Shown in pieces: positions 18,401 to 33,400 of a DNA stretch of 64,000 nucleotides. Origin of the DNA: Synchiropus splendidus (taxonomy: Eukaryota; Chordata; Actinopteri; Syngnathiformes; Callionymidae). Location: positions 10,851,031-10,915,030 of the forward strand of contig NC_071337.1 of assembly GCF_027744825.2 (NCBI RefSeq), written 5' to 3'. The notes below the pieces were generated by a model, which was given only the letters and a program-made list of their open reading frames with translations, was not told where the DNA came from and searched no databases. Each line of letters begins with the position of its first letter. The stretch's first letter is position 1. The position numbers and the translations under genes are program-made.

Positions 18401-21400
18401 ATGAAAGACATCATGTCCAATTCAAAAAGGGTTGTTCTCAATGTTCCCTCTAATTTTCCATGTGTCGGAGAAAAGACAAGACTGAATTTTGTCCACTTCA
18501 GGCCACCATATTCTGCGACCGCTGGTCATGGATCAGGCAAAAATGAAGGAGGAACAGGTTTATTTCACTGACCACACAGTTAATTTCCTCACCTGACTAG
18601 CGTGTAGTCTCTGTGTATTGTAGTCTGAAACCACTGCACTGATTCTCTCTCTCTCTCTCTCTCTCTCTCGTTTCTCTCCCTCCTGTGCGTAATTCCACCG
18701 CCCCAATTGGCTCAGTGTGCACACACATTTTGACCAACCATGAGCGACTTTAAGAGAAATCAGCTCATAAACATCAGCCAGCTCCAGTAGTTCACTTCAA
18801 ATATTGGGTCTTCTAGTTGCTGTTTCTTCCATTGTGTATGTAGCGGCGTCAGTCGGCGGACGGTGTTAAGCACCGCTACACCCGGGGACCTGTGGAAACT
18901 GCTGGTTAAGGACACTCACGGTCGAACAGCGCTGTGAGCGCTTCATTTCATTGGTCAAATACAGGGGTTTATGTCTTGACGGCAAGAAGCCCTGTTATCT
19001 GGAAACTGCAGTAATTCATATTCAATTCAGGATGAATTTTTGTTGCGCAGCGTAGATATTTTTGTGCGCCGAGATCGTATCAGCTGTGCACAACTGCGCA
19101 CGCCACAGCTTAGAGGGAAGATTGGTTGTTCTTTAAGTTGTCGAATATAACTGAACACACCTCAATACCAACATCATACCTAACATCAAGACAGAGCAGT
19201 GTTTACTGAGCACAAGGGTTCACTGTGAGATCAGTCGAACCTTCCACGCATATATCATCAATGTAATTACACACCCAAAAGACACTTAATACCTGTGTCT
19301 TAAAACAGGGCGACTTCAATATTTTTCCTTCATCTGTCCCGTCAGGAGCTTATGAATATGGCCCTATCAGTAACATTCATTTCATATAATAAACCTCAGA
19401 GGAGGCGTTTGGAAGCACTCTCTCAAAGGAGCCGAAATGCCGACCACAAGTCTCTTAACCATACATCATTGCAGCTCTCACTATGAAGATCATTTTTCAC
19501 TCCAGCTGCTCCTCTTCAGTGACAGATCACCTCCACCTGTTCCACCCTGTCTGCACTCCACTTCACCTCCCTGGATCTCTGCCATCCAAAACACTCACTA
19601 CCTCACTGGACTCCACTGCCATGGTTCTACCAACCTTCACTTCTCTTCTCTGCATCTTGCATATTCATAGAACAGAATTAGTTACTTGATTCTTTGAACA
19701 GAAGTTTTGTGATTTTGCTATAAAAATGGTACAAAATCTGACAGTAATTTTGGAAATATCAGCTAAAATATGCTTGCAAAATAAGTTGCCTGTCATGTTA
19801 TTATAGCACTTAATTTTATTATTTTTAAGATTTTTTTTTTTAGATTGAAGCCAACTTATAAAACTAATTATGAAAGTAACAATAACATTTCCTCACCTGT
19901 TCTGTGATCCTCATGTGGAAGTCATGGAAGTCCGAGTACCTCCGGTACGTCTTCCAGCAGTCTTCGCTGCCGTCCGGGTTGCGTCTTAACACAGTGATGG
20001 CGTACAGTGCGTAGGTTTTACCGTGGTCATTGCAGACCCCTGCAGCAGCCCAAAAGCCAGGGAGAGACGCATCAGCTACCCCAACCAAGCACATACAATC
20101 CACAGGGGGAGGAGGGAAGCAAGAAGAATGAAAGAGAGGAGAGCGTGTGCACAGGTGGTGATCGAGGGAGCAGAGTTGGAGCCAACGAACAGAAAGCAGG
20201 AGGGGGAAGGATGGGGGGGTTGAAGCAGAATGACAAGGAAAAGAAAATGGAAAAAAACAAGAAAAAACATGAAGATGATGGAATGAAATATCAGCATGAT
20301 TCAACAAAAAAATAACATTTAAATTTTGAGATGAAAAATGAAAAGAAAAAAGTGCGCAGGGGGAGAGCAAGAAAAGGCAACATCGAATGGGCAGAAACTA
20401 GCGCTGGGTGATACAGTGAAAGTCATCACAGTATTTTTCTTCAGATCAGTCGATCTCGATTACTCAAATGATTGCTTTCAAAATGATAGTTTTTGAATGA
20501 CTGGTAATGGAAACTATAGAAAATACAACTATTTTTAAAAGTTTGGCTTTAAACAAAGTAAATTAAATTCAAAAAGATATAGGAACAATACATTACAAAG
20601 AATACAACAATGATATCCACCCATGGAAAACAGAAAAATATAACAGTGACATCTTTAACAACAGATAGAATTAATATAATAATCTCATGAACAACCTCCA
20701 CTCACTGGGAAAGAGTCGCAGGAAGTCACATAATGCCAGTGGCACCTGTTAACTTGTTAGCTAATGCTACAAACAGACTCCGCAATCCTCAGCGAATGGG
20801 GCCAAAAACACCAACTAATCGATCGGTTGAATAAACGTACTCCATTATAGTATTAAACATTTTAAGAGGACTTTATATTAGAGCTTTATATTGGACTTGA
20901 GCATCTTCGCCATCCTCAAATCAGAACACTCTGGCGACCTCTGGTGGTCATAGAGGTGGGAGTGCATCCATGTAGCGGGCAGGACCGAGATTAATCGAGA
21001 AACGGTGTGATAATCGAAATCGACCTGATAATTTCCATTCTTTGAGCGTTTTAATTTAATGTCATTGCAGGAACATATTATGAGAATACTCCTCCAGTTG
21101 ACTGATACTTTGCAGTTCGCTCACCTTAACTACAGGAGCACATGAAGGCTTGTGTTTTTAGGCCAGTTAAATTTGCAGTGAAGCTTAAACACATGATCAG
21201 AGCTAACTCAGTGTATCAAATCCTCGTATGGTTCGGCGTGAGATCAGCGAAACACATCCCAAATCCTGCTGGAGAACAGCAACAAAGGATGTGCTGGTGT
21301 ACCTGTATCAGAGATGAAGGCATGGATGTGCATAGATTCGTCATGGCAGGAGTTGGACAGGTCGTCCAGAGACTGGAATCACATAAGATCCGATCATTCA

Positions 21401-24400
21401 CACAGATTATCCACAGCCGCCGTCAGCAGACGTGTGAAAGAGGCGACTCACTACGTTTATGCTTCCAGTCGGAGATCCGTTGAAAGACTCGCCGTCGCCA
21501 TCGTCTGACCCCCGGTAGCTGGGCTCCTTCAGCATGTCCAGCTCTGCCAGCATGCGGACGTAGAGAGGACTCTGCTTGAAGGAGGGGTAGTAGCGCTCAT
21601 CACGTAGCATCATGTCATACACCTGTGATCACGAGGACAATGAGAACGCCAAGCACTGATACTCTATCAGGGAAGAAAAATAAACCCTAGAAACCTTTCT
21701 CTGGATGTCATCAAATATCTCCGGAGTGGGGTCATCTCTCTGCAGCCTCTCTCCCAGTTCTACCACTGACGACTCACTCACTTGAACGCGGGGAGAAGCC
21801 TGCCAAAGAGGAAAGCACGATCACAGCCTGTGTTTGCATCGCCAATTTTACCGATGACCATGAGACTAAACACTGAACACAGGAGGCTGTTGGAGGCCAC
21901 CTGATACTGTGGTTAATCCAAACACTGATAGCATTAAATGACACAGAGTGTGTCACCACTGCCTGGTCACCATGACAATGACATGGCTGGGATTTCAGCT
22001 CACTTATTCAGATGCACTCATGTCTGAATGTCTTACCTTGTCTGAGAGGTATTGCTCATAGACTCCCAATGCAGCAGCCTTTAGCAGCCCCTTGGTGGTG
22101 CTGCTTTGTTTCTTCCCATCTTTCTGCCAGTCATGCATGGCTTCCAGCTGCTGCTGAGCCGTCACTCTATAGCCCTCCACCGTGAGCCAGAAGAAGAGTT
22201 CCGCCTGGGCTCCCGCTGCCTGCATGAAATCTGGAATCCAAAAGACACTGTAAGATTTCCTCAAGAAACACTTCGACATACAAGGGAAAAAATGTAGAGG
22301 CTCATGAAATGCGTGAGTGGAGTTACCCATAAAGAACTGCAGCGCTATGTTGTGGACGAGGATGTGGTCCAATGGGATGACACACAGCTTGCCAAAGTTG
22401 GCTGCCAGCTTAAAGGCATCCACATCCTGTACAACAGGACATAAAGAAAACATGACTGTAGAGTGTACAACTCCCAAATTTGTCATCATTCATTAATATT
22501 GGAAATCTATATATCACACATTTATTAGATGTTTTTCTGCATACAGAGAGTTCTATTATTTTACAGAGTAATGATAATTTTCACAAATAAATAAACAGAA
22601 GCTATTGTACCAATATCATTCACGTTCTATCCACAGTTCTGTTTATAACATATCCACCTCTTGTAAAGGTGTTTTGACACTGTCCACTGATATTTCTCTT
22701 TATTTCAATCACAGTCTGAATATAACTATAAAGTCAACATAATCAAAATTACATATTTGTCTTGTCTATCTGATTTGGCGTCTACAAGCACTCAGTATAT
22801 AGAACCTGCGCAGTCCTTTCTTTAGCTTAAAGTGGATATCTAATTTCCTCCCATGGTTAGTTCTGACTAAGAGCTGCAGTTGAGGATTCATCACTAAACT
22901 AGCGGATGGCTTGTTCAGTCTGGGCTGAAGCTCCTCACCTTGCCAGAGTGCAGTCTCTGGATCCTGGTCTCACACACCTTCTTCACAAATAGAAGACTGT
23001 TTATCTGGTTCTTGATCACATTGATGTCTGGGACAGGAGAGCGAGATGAGAGAGGATGAAGACAACAGAAGAGCAATAGATCAGAATGAAAGTTCTTGCA
23101 GTTCAGATTCTGCGCAACCACTTATCACCTTTCGCTGTGTTCAGAGGAGGTCAATGATAAATGGTGCAGCTAGTAAATGTTTCAACTAAAAAAAGTGAAA
23201 TTGTAACAAGAGCTTCAAGTCTTTTTCAGACAAGCAAGGCTCTAAACCAATGAAACCTGTGACAGGAGCACGTACCATCTCCAGCAGTGTCCAGAGAGCG
23301 AAGATACTGCAGCTCCTCCAGCACCTTGTCCTTCACAGCTTCTAGCTCAGCAGGCTTGTCGGTCAGTTTCAGAATGTTCATGAAAGCTTCATAGTTACAG
23401 CTGGTGTCCCGAATCTTCAGCAGAAAGAACACTCTAGTCACCTCCACGACACAAGAAATGTTTGCTTCAACCACCAGAGGTGTATCACAAACATCTTAAC
23501 ATCGCTCTCTTACATTCTACCATGTGTTTGCCTGAGCTCGGACATGTGTTACACCCAAACCAAGTGTTTTGACTCTCACCATCCAGATGACAAACTGGTT
23601 GATATAGTCTGGATCGCTCAGCTGGTTGATCAGGGGGAGGAGCACGCCACGTGCAAGAACCTCCTGAAAAACATCGGAATGGTTGTTCATGCATACATTT
23701 TAACTTGCAACACAATTAAATAACTGGTGACAAAAATTAAGATTCTCAAAATTGCCTCAGACATAACACAATTTACATTATTCTAAATTGAATCCACTAA
23801 AAACATTTGCACTGCACAACAGGAAGACACCAGATAATCTTTAAAAATAATTTTGGTCAATAAATCTAATCAAAATATTGCGGTATTGTAAATCAAATGT
23901 CACTGTCCAGAACTATACATAGACATTTTAAAAGGTGATCCCTCAAGGCGACTCTTGTGAACTCACTCTGAGGAAGTATCTCATATTCTTGTTGTGGAAA
24001 TCTCCAGGAGGTAGTAACAGGTACAGAAGCAACTCACACAAGTCACGCAGAAAACCTACGACCAAAAACATAGAGACACGGTGAATGTTTCTTTGTCATC
24101 AATCCTCGGTCGGGAGGAGTCCTTCACTCAGGTTATTAACCTTCCTCTTCTTTGAGTGACGTGCAAACAACATCTCGACAAATCTTTCGCTCCATCTCCA
24201 CTTCGGCTTCGAAGAACGAGTCCACCAGTTCGTCTGTGATGTCCCCTGCAGCGATGACATTCATCTCTGTTACTGTCACGAGCTTGGACACCAAAAGATC
24301 CTATCCAAACTGAAGACTCACTTTGCTTGTCCTCCCGATCAGGGAGCCGATCCTGGGCTTTGCGAAAGACACGTAAATGTGTGGCGAAGTCGTCCACCAG

Positions 24401-27400
24401 ACGAGTTGTAAAGTAAGGCTGCCAGTCCACCTCTTTAGACCTTTAGAAGACAAAACAACCCGCAACACTGAGTCTAAAATAGTAATTTCTGGGATGGTAA
24501 GAAGTGAGTGCTGTACCTTGTAGAGAACTGGACCAGGGCATTCTGCAGTGTTTGTCTGATCTCCAATATAAAGGACTCATCCTCACTCAGCGTGTAGTAC
24601 CAGTACTGGATATAATCTCTCAAAGCAAACTGGATCACCTTCACAGGCACAGAAAAAGATTGTTTTGATGTTTAAACTATGGATGGGATTCAATAAAAAA
24701 AAAAATAGAGAATTTGTGATTAATTAATCGCAGTTTAATGGTATAAGAATATTTGCCACAAGAAGCCACATTTTTCAATTTGAATGAATTTGGTATATTA
24801 CTGAATCAAATGATGGACCCATACATACATTTAAACAACAAAATATTGTTTAGTTTGCATCAGATTGACAATAGCACAATAAATCACAATGGTGGCTATA
24901 TTCAAGTTTTTATATCACCTTATTTCAACTAAAGCTCTTTTCATGTCTTGAAAATATTTGGATAAGAATTTCAATTTTATAAGAATTTCAAGTCCATTCA
25001 GAGTAGTGGAAACTCATTGTGTAGCGAAAAACATCCCTGAACAAAAGCAAACAGATGCTTTTGCTTGCTTTTGTTCAGGGATTCCTCCATGTTTGTTGTC
25101 GTTGTTGTCATCATCCTAGCTGCCACGTGTCTTGTGCATCAGTGTGATCAGTGGACCAGGAACTCCTGCACTTACAGGTTCCCTGTTGTCTGGAGAGCAA
25201 ACTGTTCAATTGAATTATTTTTTATGTAATTAATTAGTTGTAATAATGTTGTAATTAACTTGTTAAAGTCCAACCACTTAAACACATTATTAGGTTACAG
25301 AAAATTCATTAAAGCGAATAAATAAGAAACACCAAGATCCCACCAACACCTAGAACAATGGGAAGCTAACAGGTGGAGCCATTTCATCTCAAAAAGTACA
25401 AAACTCAAAACACCTTATGGACCCCAAATCTCAGTAAAAGGAAGTCAGAGATGTGATACAACATGAGATTGGCACCGCAACTCTGTAATAATATATATTT
25501 ATATTATATTTATATGTAATATTTTGCTTTGTTTGAGTCCAATATAAAGAACTTAAGTTGTTCTGAAAGAGGGACGATGCGACACTGTGTGAGGCCATGA
25601 TAACAATAATGTAGAGTCCAGCGAACAGCAAACAGTGAGCAAATGAACAGATAAGCCTTTCTTTATTGGATGAATAAACAAAGCAGAAGCGAGGCACCCA
25701 CCTGCTGCAGCGGTTCATCTATGAAACTGGAGCCGGTCAGCCTCCTGTCAATTTTAATGGGCTTATTTTCAAGCCTCATCTCATCTAATGTCTAAAAACA
25801 AGAGAGTTAAAAACAAAGTTATATTATCACGAACAAGAGCAATTTTCAGAGAAATTATAATTACATGACATGACATTTTACCTTTGCTATACCAATTTGG
25901 GTGGGGGGCAGATAAGAATGCTCGCACTTCTCCAGGTGTCTCTCGGAGTTGATCTTTCCAAACAGCAAAGTGACTGCAAAGCCCCTGGGAATCAGTAGGA
26001 CAAGAATTTAACACCTATGCCACAGCGGCTCATTTCACAATGACTAGCTCTCCACTCACCCTCCAATGAAGCAGAAGATGTAAAAGGCCAGGTAGAATAT
26101 GGCAAAAGGTCCAAATGTGACGAGGAAAAGCACAACTCCAAGACCCCCCCATCCCCAGATGGACAGACTGGCCTGGAAGAAAGCAGAGAAAACGTTAACT
26201 AAAAAAAACCAAACAACACAAAAACTATTAACAGAAAAACATTCGAATATTCAAATATTTTATTGAATTCAAAGATTGTTTTTGCATCATCTGTTAAATT
26301 AAGGATTCACACACTCCAAGTAAACAAAGTCCGTTCAAGAGAAACAGAAAGTTGAACACATGTATTGTAAACTGGACATTCGCAGAAGAGTAACAATCAT
26401 TGCAATAGAAAGTGACACTTGCATGGTTGAGTGAGCAAAATTGCTAACGAACAAAGCCTGAAGAAAGCCCTGAGGGAGTAATGTGAAACCTCTCCAGACT
26501 TTTATAGTTTGTAAATACACTTAGAACCTAGGCCGCGTCCCAAACAGCACAGTAAAGCTCTCACATCACAAGAATAAAGGGCTTCAAGATACAAGTTATG
26601 TTTATCTTGTAAGGAAGAACGTCAACAGAACATTTTTTTGCTTAATTTCTTAAAATAGTATTTAAGAATTTGTTTTATTAGAAGAGCTACTGGCCACACT
26701 TGGAGAGGAATCTCTTGTAATACAAGTAAGCAGCTAAATTTACAAAAAGCCCTTGAGTTTTAAGCATTTCTTTACCAGTATGACGTGACTTTTTCAGGAG
26801 AAGCTAACACACTTGTGTCTACTCTCTCCAGATGACAGGTTCGCCTTCAGGTCGTGTAATAAAACGTGTTTCTGTACACTTTTAAAACGATCTTCCTGAA
26901 ACACTAATCAAACCTTGGTGCATCGGGACTATTCTCTGCAGGAAGAGACTCGGGTCATCTGAGGTCATTGCCAGGCCCAAATCTCATTAAGTGTCTTAAT
27001 CAAAGCTCGGAGGACATCAATGTCAGCACGCTGCCACATCAGGCCTGGGTGTCTCAAAGAACACCGCGCTCTCCTCTGATGGAGAATCTACTGCTGCGAT
27101 AAAACAAGCTCACTGTCTTATCGAACAACGTTCGATAAGATACTCAAAGTAGCCACAGTGTCAATCTGGAGGACCACTAAATGGAACAACAGCAGGCCAG
27201 AAACAAGAATCTATTTCCAAATGTATATAGTTTGATGCAAGTGTGACAAACTGAAATGCTATTTGCTCTCACACTGCTTATACCAGCATCCATGAGAACC
27301 TTTTTACAACCAAGTTGCACAATGGTCCCAAAACATACAATATTAACAACACAACTCTCAACACTCCCTTTAGCTCAGCATGCTGTTTTGCACCTACTTG

Positions 27401-30400
27401 TATTTGTCAACCAATGTCAATAAAACAGTGTCATTTTCAACCTACTTTGTACTAACTCTCACTTGATTCAGTTCCACACTTGTCAATGCTAACCTCAAAA
27501 ATAGCACACAATCTGTACAAAGAAGCCACCATCAACAACCCTGTCATTTCTGGCTTCAGGGTCTGCGCTCAGATGTGAACTAAAAATCCAAGGACTCCTT
27601 CGACGCTACACCCATTTCCCGGCTGAACTCAGGAAAGCGTGGTAGGAGTCACACCTGGCTGCCATTCTGTGGCCACTTGTGTTGGGTTATTGAGTGCTGC
27701 AGGGAACTCTGATGTGTGGCCTCTATGGTTGGAATATTTGAATGTACTTGCAGCAAAACTTACCGCCATCAGGGGACACATATTCAGTATACAGGACTGA
27801 ACAGAGGAATGGCAATAACAGCATGGATGATGACTGTGGACCAACTCAGTTTTACTTTTCAAAAGGGACATTGAAATGACATTACTGTTACATTACCATT
27901 ACACACAACACTTTGCTGTCCCGCAAATGAGAAATCCAGAACGAGCGCTTGAAACATTTCGAATACACTGCTGACATCAGCAGAATATGAGCTTTGGCTC
28001 AAGGGAAATTTAATTAAGTAAATTCATTAAAGCATTTTTTCTCCATTACATTATGACTTTAAGAGTCATACCACACCACTAGCAGACAATGTTCTCCCTG
28101 CAATGACTTCAAATGTATCAACCTGAAAGTCACTGCAGACTCGTTTCACAGCCTCTTCTCCCCACCAGAATGGAGAAACTTTGATTGACAAAGTAAACAA
28201 AAACAATACAACTGCAGGACGACCAATCACTAAAGAGCCTCATGTCCTCATGTATCACTCCAGAAACATTGGCACAAGTCTCCCTTTCATTTGAAGATGA
28301 AAACTTTATTTTTTTTATTAAGCAGGTAGCCCCTTCGGTGACGGTGGGATTAGCGATAATCTGACAGCTCTATTCGACTCACATGAATCAATGGGTCTCC
28401 TGCAGGAGCGATTTTATTGGCTCAGCTGACCTCTCAACTAGTGCCCACGCTGATCAGAGTCTCAGCAGCGAGAATCATCCAGTTGTGGTGAGGTCTTGAC
28501 GTGTGAGTGTGTCTTGACGTCAGAGTGAGGGAGAGAGTACCTGGTTAATCCTGATTTGTGGAGAGCAATTCTAGACAATACACCTTCTAAGGGCCTTATG
28601 CCTTTGTGGGGACCCCACAAATTCAAGCCTCTATTTGAGGATGAAGATGTCAAAATAAGATGGTCATTAAAAGGGCAGCATTGTGAATTATTTTACATTG
28701 CAATGTATATATATTGCCATATTAACACAAACTAACAAGAATTCCCACCAGATAACTTGAGCAGTGAGAAATGGGAAGAATTAGGTTGATCCTCACAAGT
28801 GGATCTCATAGAAGAAACAAATTGGAAAGTAGATAAAAATGATGAAAATATGAAAAATAAACAAGACAAAATAAACATGTAATTCAGTTACCAGGGAGAG
28901 TGCTGGCAGATCGAGGTCCCTTTATGCAACTCTGGACTTCCAATAAACGTTATTATTATTAGCAGTAGTAGTAGTTTTGAACAGCAAAGCACTCATGTTC
29001 ATGGAACAGAACAAGTGTAGGTTTTCGAGATACAAAGTTACTGCATCTGTGATATTTCTGTGCCGTAGGTTTCTGGTTGTCAGTCGCGCTCTGTGACAGT
29101 GTCTCACGTGACCAAAAAGATTTGCCATGTTTACTTTGGATTGGGGCAATAACAGCGAGACACGGTTGGCACAGTACCGATCACCTATAAGAATAGGTGA
29201 TGAAAAAAAGTTCCATATTTCTCACATTGACTTTGCTTTGAGAACTTCTACCTCATCCCTTGCAGAATGTTTCTCCCGCTCACCTCTCATTGGGTGCTGC
29301 GCGAGCTGAGAGAGGAGGGGCTGTCAGAGAGCAGACGGCTCAGTGACTTGCAATGACAACCCCCGCTGAGAAAAGAGTTTCCGCAAAATAAAAGTTGAAA
29401 AGTCAGGGAAAAAAAGTGAGATATCGCACTGCCCGCCGGTGTCACTATCACACACAAACATATCACCATGATGTTTTAAGCGGCTATCGCACAGCCCTGG
29501 TCATTACAATCAAGTTGGTTAAGAGTCTTGGTTACGGTTTAGCCATTTGTTTTGGGTGGTAAAGTTTAGGGGGCAATGGTCCCAACAAAGATAAAAGAGA
29601 TACAAACATGTATGTGTGTGGGCTTGCTTATACTGCCTCGTGGGGGCCAATTCTTGACAACACTGTATGTCTTCTGGGGGACCTTTTCTCTGGTCCCTAC
29701 AGGTCCAAACCTCTATTTGAGGACAAAGACTTCAAAATAACTGGGTCATTATAATTAGGTTTAGGTTTGGTTCAGAGTCACGTTTAAGATTAGCCATTTG
29801 TTTTGGAGGGTTAGGTTAAGGGTGAGAGGCTGGTGAAAGGGTTAGGTCAATAAGAAACCTCACAATGTCCCCACAGGAATAGCAATACAAATGCGTGTGT
29901 GTGTGTACTAGGAAATCACAGGAATAATATGTTCAAAGACACGGTGACAAGCAGCTATGCAAGTGCTCTCAACAATTCTTGAGAAACATTACGTTGATGG
30001 ACGAGGTATACAAGCCATTCTGGTCTACAGCAATGGTTTTACTGCTTCTATTTTGTGTTCAGGAAGTTTTGCTTTCCACAGTAGCAGATCAACTATTAAA
30101 AAAACACCAAATAAAAACGAAAGTAGGAGTCTTCATGTAAACAAAACACCCTCAGCCTAAGTCAGAATCCAGATTATGAGCAAGGTGTTCATAAAAAGAT
30201 CTGTTGTTGGTATAAATAATGACTGAATGTCAAACGTTGTGGAGTCTCCTGACCGTCATAATCAACCAACTGTGATGAAAACATTTTGTCAAACATAAAC
30301 CAGCATGTTAAGAGTCTCATGTTTTCATGTTGCGCAAGTTGTGTTAGAGTCTGTGCAACGGTTAATCACTGTAACAGATGGTTCATGTTTTTAAACCGAG

Positions 30401-33400
30401 TATAAGCTGCAATGACTCACAGTGTCGATTATCATCTCTGCCACTGGGCTGAGATCCTCAGGGTCATCCCCATCCTCACACTGCCAATTCAAAGTGTCCA
30501 GCGCCTACACCAGCAGGCACTGAACCGAACCATCCAGACTTCGTGCTGACCCCTTTTCGAATGACACGGAAAAAATGCCCAATAGTCACTGTTAATCTGA
30601 TCATGTGAAGTGTTTAGCCATGTATTGAAATAGTTTATTAGTGTGTCCTTTAAGGGCAGTGGGGAAAAGATGCAGATGCACAAAAATGCAATGCTGTTGA
30701 AACAAGTAGAAATATCGGCAATGAAAAGCAGTAGCATAACATTAGGGCTGCGTCACGCGACCGAAAATCCATATCATGGTTTGAATCGAGTCCTGTCATG
30801 GTACATGTAGCACAACATGAAGTTAAGTGTAAAAATTGTGTTTCTGAATCGGTTGTAAAGACCCGTGTCAGAAGAGCAATCGCAGTGCACCAAACTATAA
30901 ATCAAAATCTTGCATAATTACAAAGCTATTATTCCCCTTACTTTGAATAGAATTTTTGCCCACTGTAATGTTCCATTCCATCGCCAATGTTTTACAGAGC
31001 ACATGCTTGTCTATCATCATTGCTGTTGGCAAGAAGACAGAGAGAAATACAGCGCCACTTACAGGACTGGCATGTGTATTACATGTTTGTTGTCGATTTT
31101 ATGGAAGACCTGCATGTAATATCTTAAGATTTACTCAACACAACTATAACAGCCCTGGAATAGAGGACAAAGGTCAACGCAAATGCTGAGCCGTGACATG
31201 TGAAATGTATATTAGCTTAGCAATAAAAAGGATCAGAGGGTTGACAGTGTTGAAAATCAGTCCAATGACTGAGGTCAGCACAACGAATAGTCACTGTACT
31301 CAGTAAACCTCGATCATCCTGTCTCAGGAGAAGTATTTTTCAACTGCATTATTCAAGAAGCATAAACTGAAAGCAGTCCGTGCTCTTGAAATGAAAACTA
31401 GCTCACAATGGAAAAACAGTGCGGCAAAGGAAAACCACAAATGCTGAATAAGGCTCTTAAGCAGAGTCTGTTTCAGTGCTGCTTAGCAATAGTCCTCACT
31501 GGAAATGCAGATAACAGTTTTTCCAAATTATAGAATAATCAAAGAGATTAGCCAGAACAGTACGGAACAGTAACAACTTTGGCTTCCGTAAGGGTTTAGC
31601 AGTTTTTTTCCCTGAGTGACTCATCCACGATGAAAAATAAACACAGGACGTGTTACTTAAGTTCAAACTGCTCACCAGAAAAACTGCTTTGAAGGTTCTG
31701 CTTTTCCCTAAATCTGGACTTTAGGACGTGTGTGCAAATCAGTCTCTCACGTTCACATTCCGTCAGTCCTAGGTCAACAGGTGGAACCGTCAACATTCAC
31801 AAACCCTCCTGTCACACAGGCCTAACCCCAAAGCAAGACACTGCTCAAGCAAGTTTGGACTAGAAGGGTCTTGTTGAGCCAGTTTGACATGGAAAACAGA
31901 CTTACTCTGTCAAAGCCAGAGAACAATTGGAGCATCTCATTTGTTTTTTACATCGAGGCAATCCATTTCCAAATGGAATTTTAAGTAAGCAAACCCCGAC
32001 GTCATCTGCTCTGTAGGCTAATGCATGCTAATGGAGCATCATAAAGGAGGTGAAACTGTGGGCTGGATGACTGAAAAAGAGCAGATGGAAGGAATTTCTA
32101 CTACTATTGGTAAATGCTTACATATTACAGCTAGGATCTTGCCAGTGCAGTGGAACTTAGTCGGACTCTACTCCGGGAATTGGATCCCATATATGCTGTG
32201 ATTTCCACCCTTAAACAGAATTGTATTTCCTCCAAGAAAATAAATACATAAAATAAATAACAATTTTGTTATTTATTTTTGTAGTTTTTTTCCTAAAATC
32301 ATTCAGCCCTGCAGCACAAGTTAGTAGAATCATTGTCATGAAACTCATAAAAGAAATAAATTCTTTCATTTTGACCACATCATTATACCCTTTGCTTCTC
32401 TCTTTCATATTTCCTAATCAATCCTTTCCAAGATTCGATCCCACTCACAAGGCTCAGAACATGGGAGCGGATGATGCATCCGATGGTGAGCGATGGTGGA
32501 TTATAGCTTTCTGTGGCACTACAAATGATCCAATGAGGCCCTCAGTGTATTGTTGGCATAGAAACAAATCCTGGTCAACACCCACTAGCTAAGGAGTGAC
32601 AGTTCCGGGGCCACAGATAACAGAAGCGGATGGATAGACCCTCTGTTGAGAACCTAACACACCGATCACTTTATTAAAATAAATGTAAAAAAAATGTAGG
32701 TGAGTAGTGGCACAACAACTCATATAGTAGAGTGATGTATCAGTTAATATACCTATGATGCAAATACCTAAATTAGATCTAAATTTTAAAAAGTTTTTTT
32801 TAGATTGGCTGGTCTGTGATCACCATGCTTCAGCAGCGAACACAACATGGAAGCAGCAGAATGCTCTGTGTTTGTTAAATAAAATAAGAGTTGCAGGTTC
32901 AACCACTGCTCATTTAACCTGAGAAAAGGTTGCGCTTTATTTGGATATTTGTATTGTGTCTTCAATTAAAAAAAAAAAAAACATAACTGAAGTAGTTCAG
33001 CTTTTGTTTTTCAATGAAGAAATATTACATTATGGAAACAAAACAAAAAAGGTGAAAGCAACATTTCTGTTTGTTTTGTGTGGTTGGCTATGAACATGAT
33101 CTACAGCCATATTTTCAGACAAAACAAAAGACATGATCAACCTTCAATTCAGTCAAATAGTGTCAATATAGTTTTAGATTGTAGAAATTCCATTTTCATG
33201 GTCATTTAAAAAGAGTCACATCAGGTCATATATCATGATAAAGAAAACATATTTTTAAATGGTTTAAATGGAAAAACAACACAATTGTCAGGTGCAGTTC
33301 TAAAATCTCTGAATGGATTTAACATCAGTGAAACAAGCATGTGTTGCACTTGGTTCATGCATGGACTCTGTGAAGCCTGCACCATGAAACGGTAGAGAAA

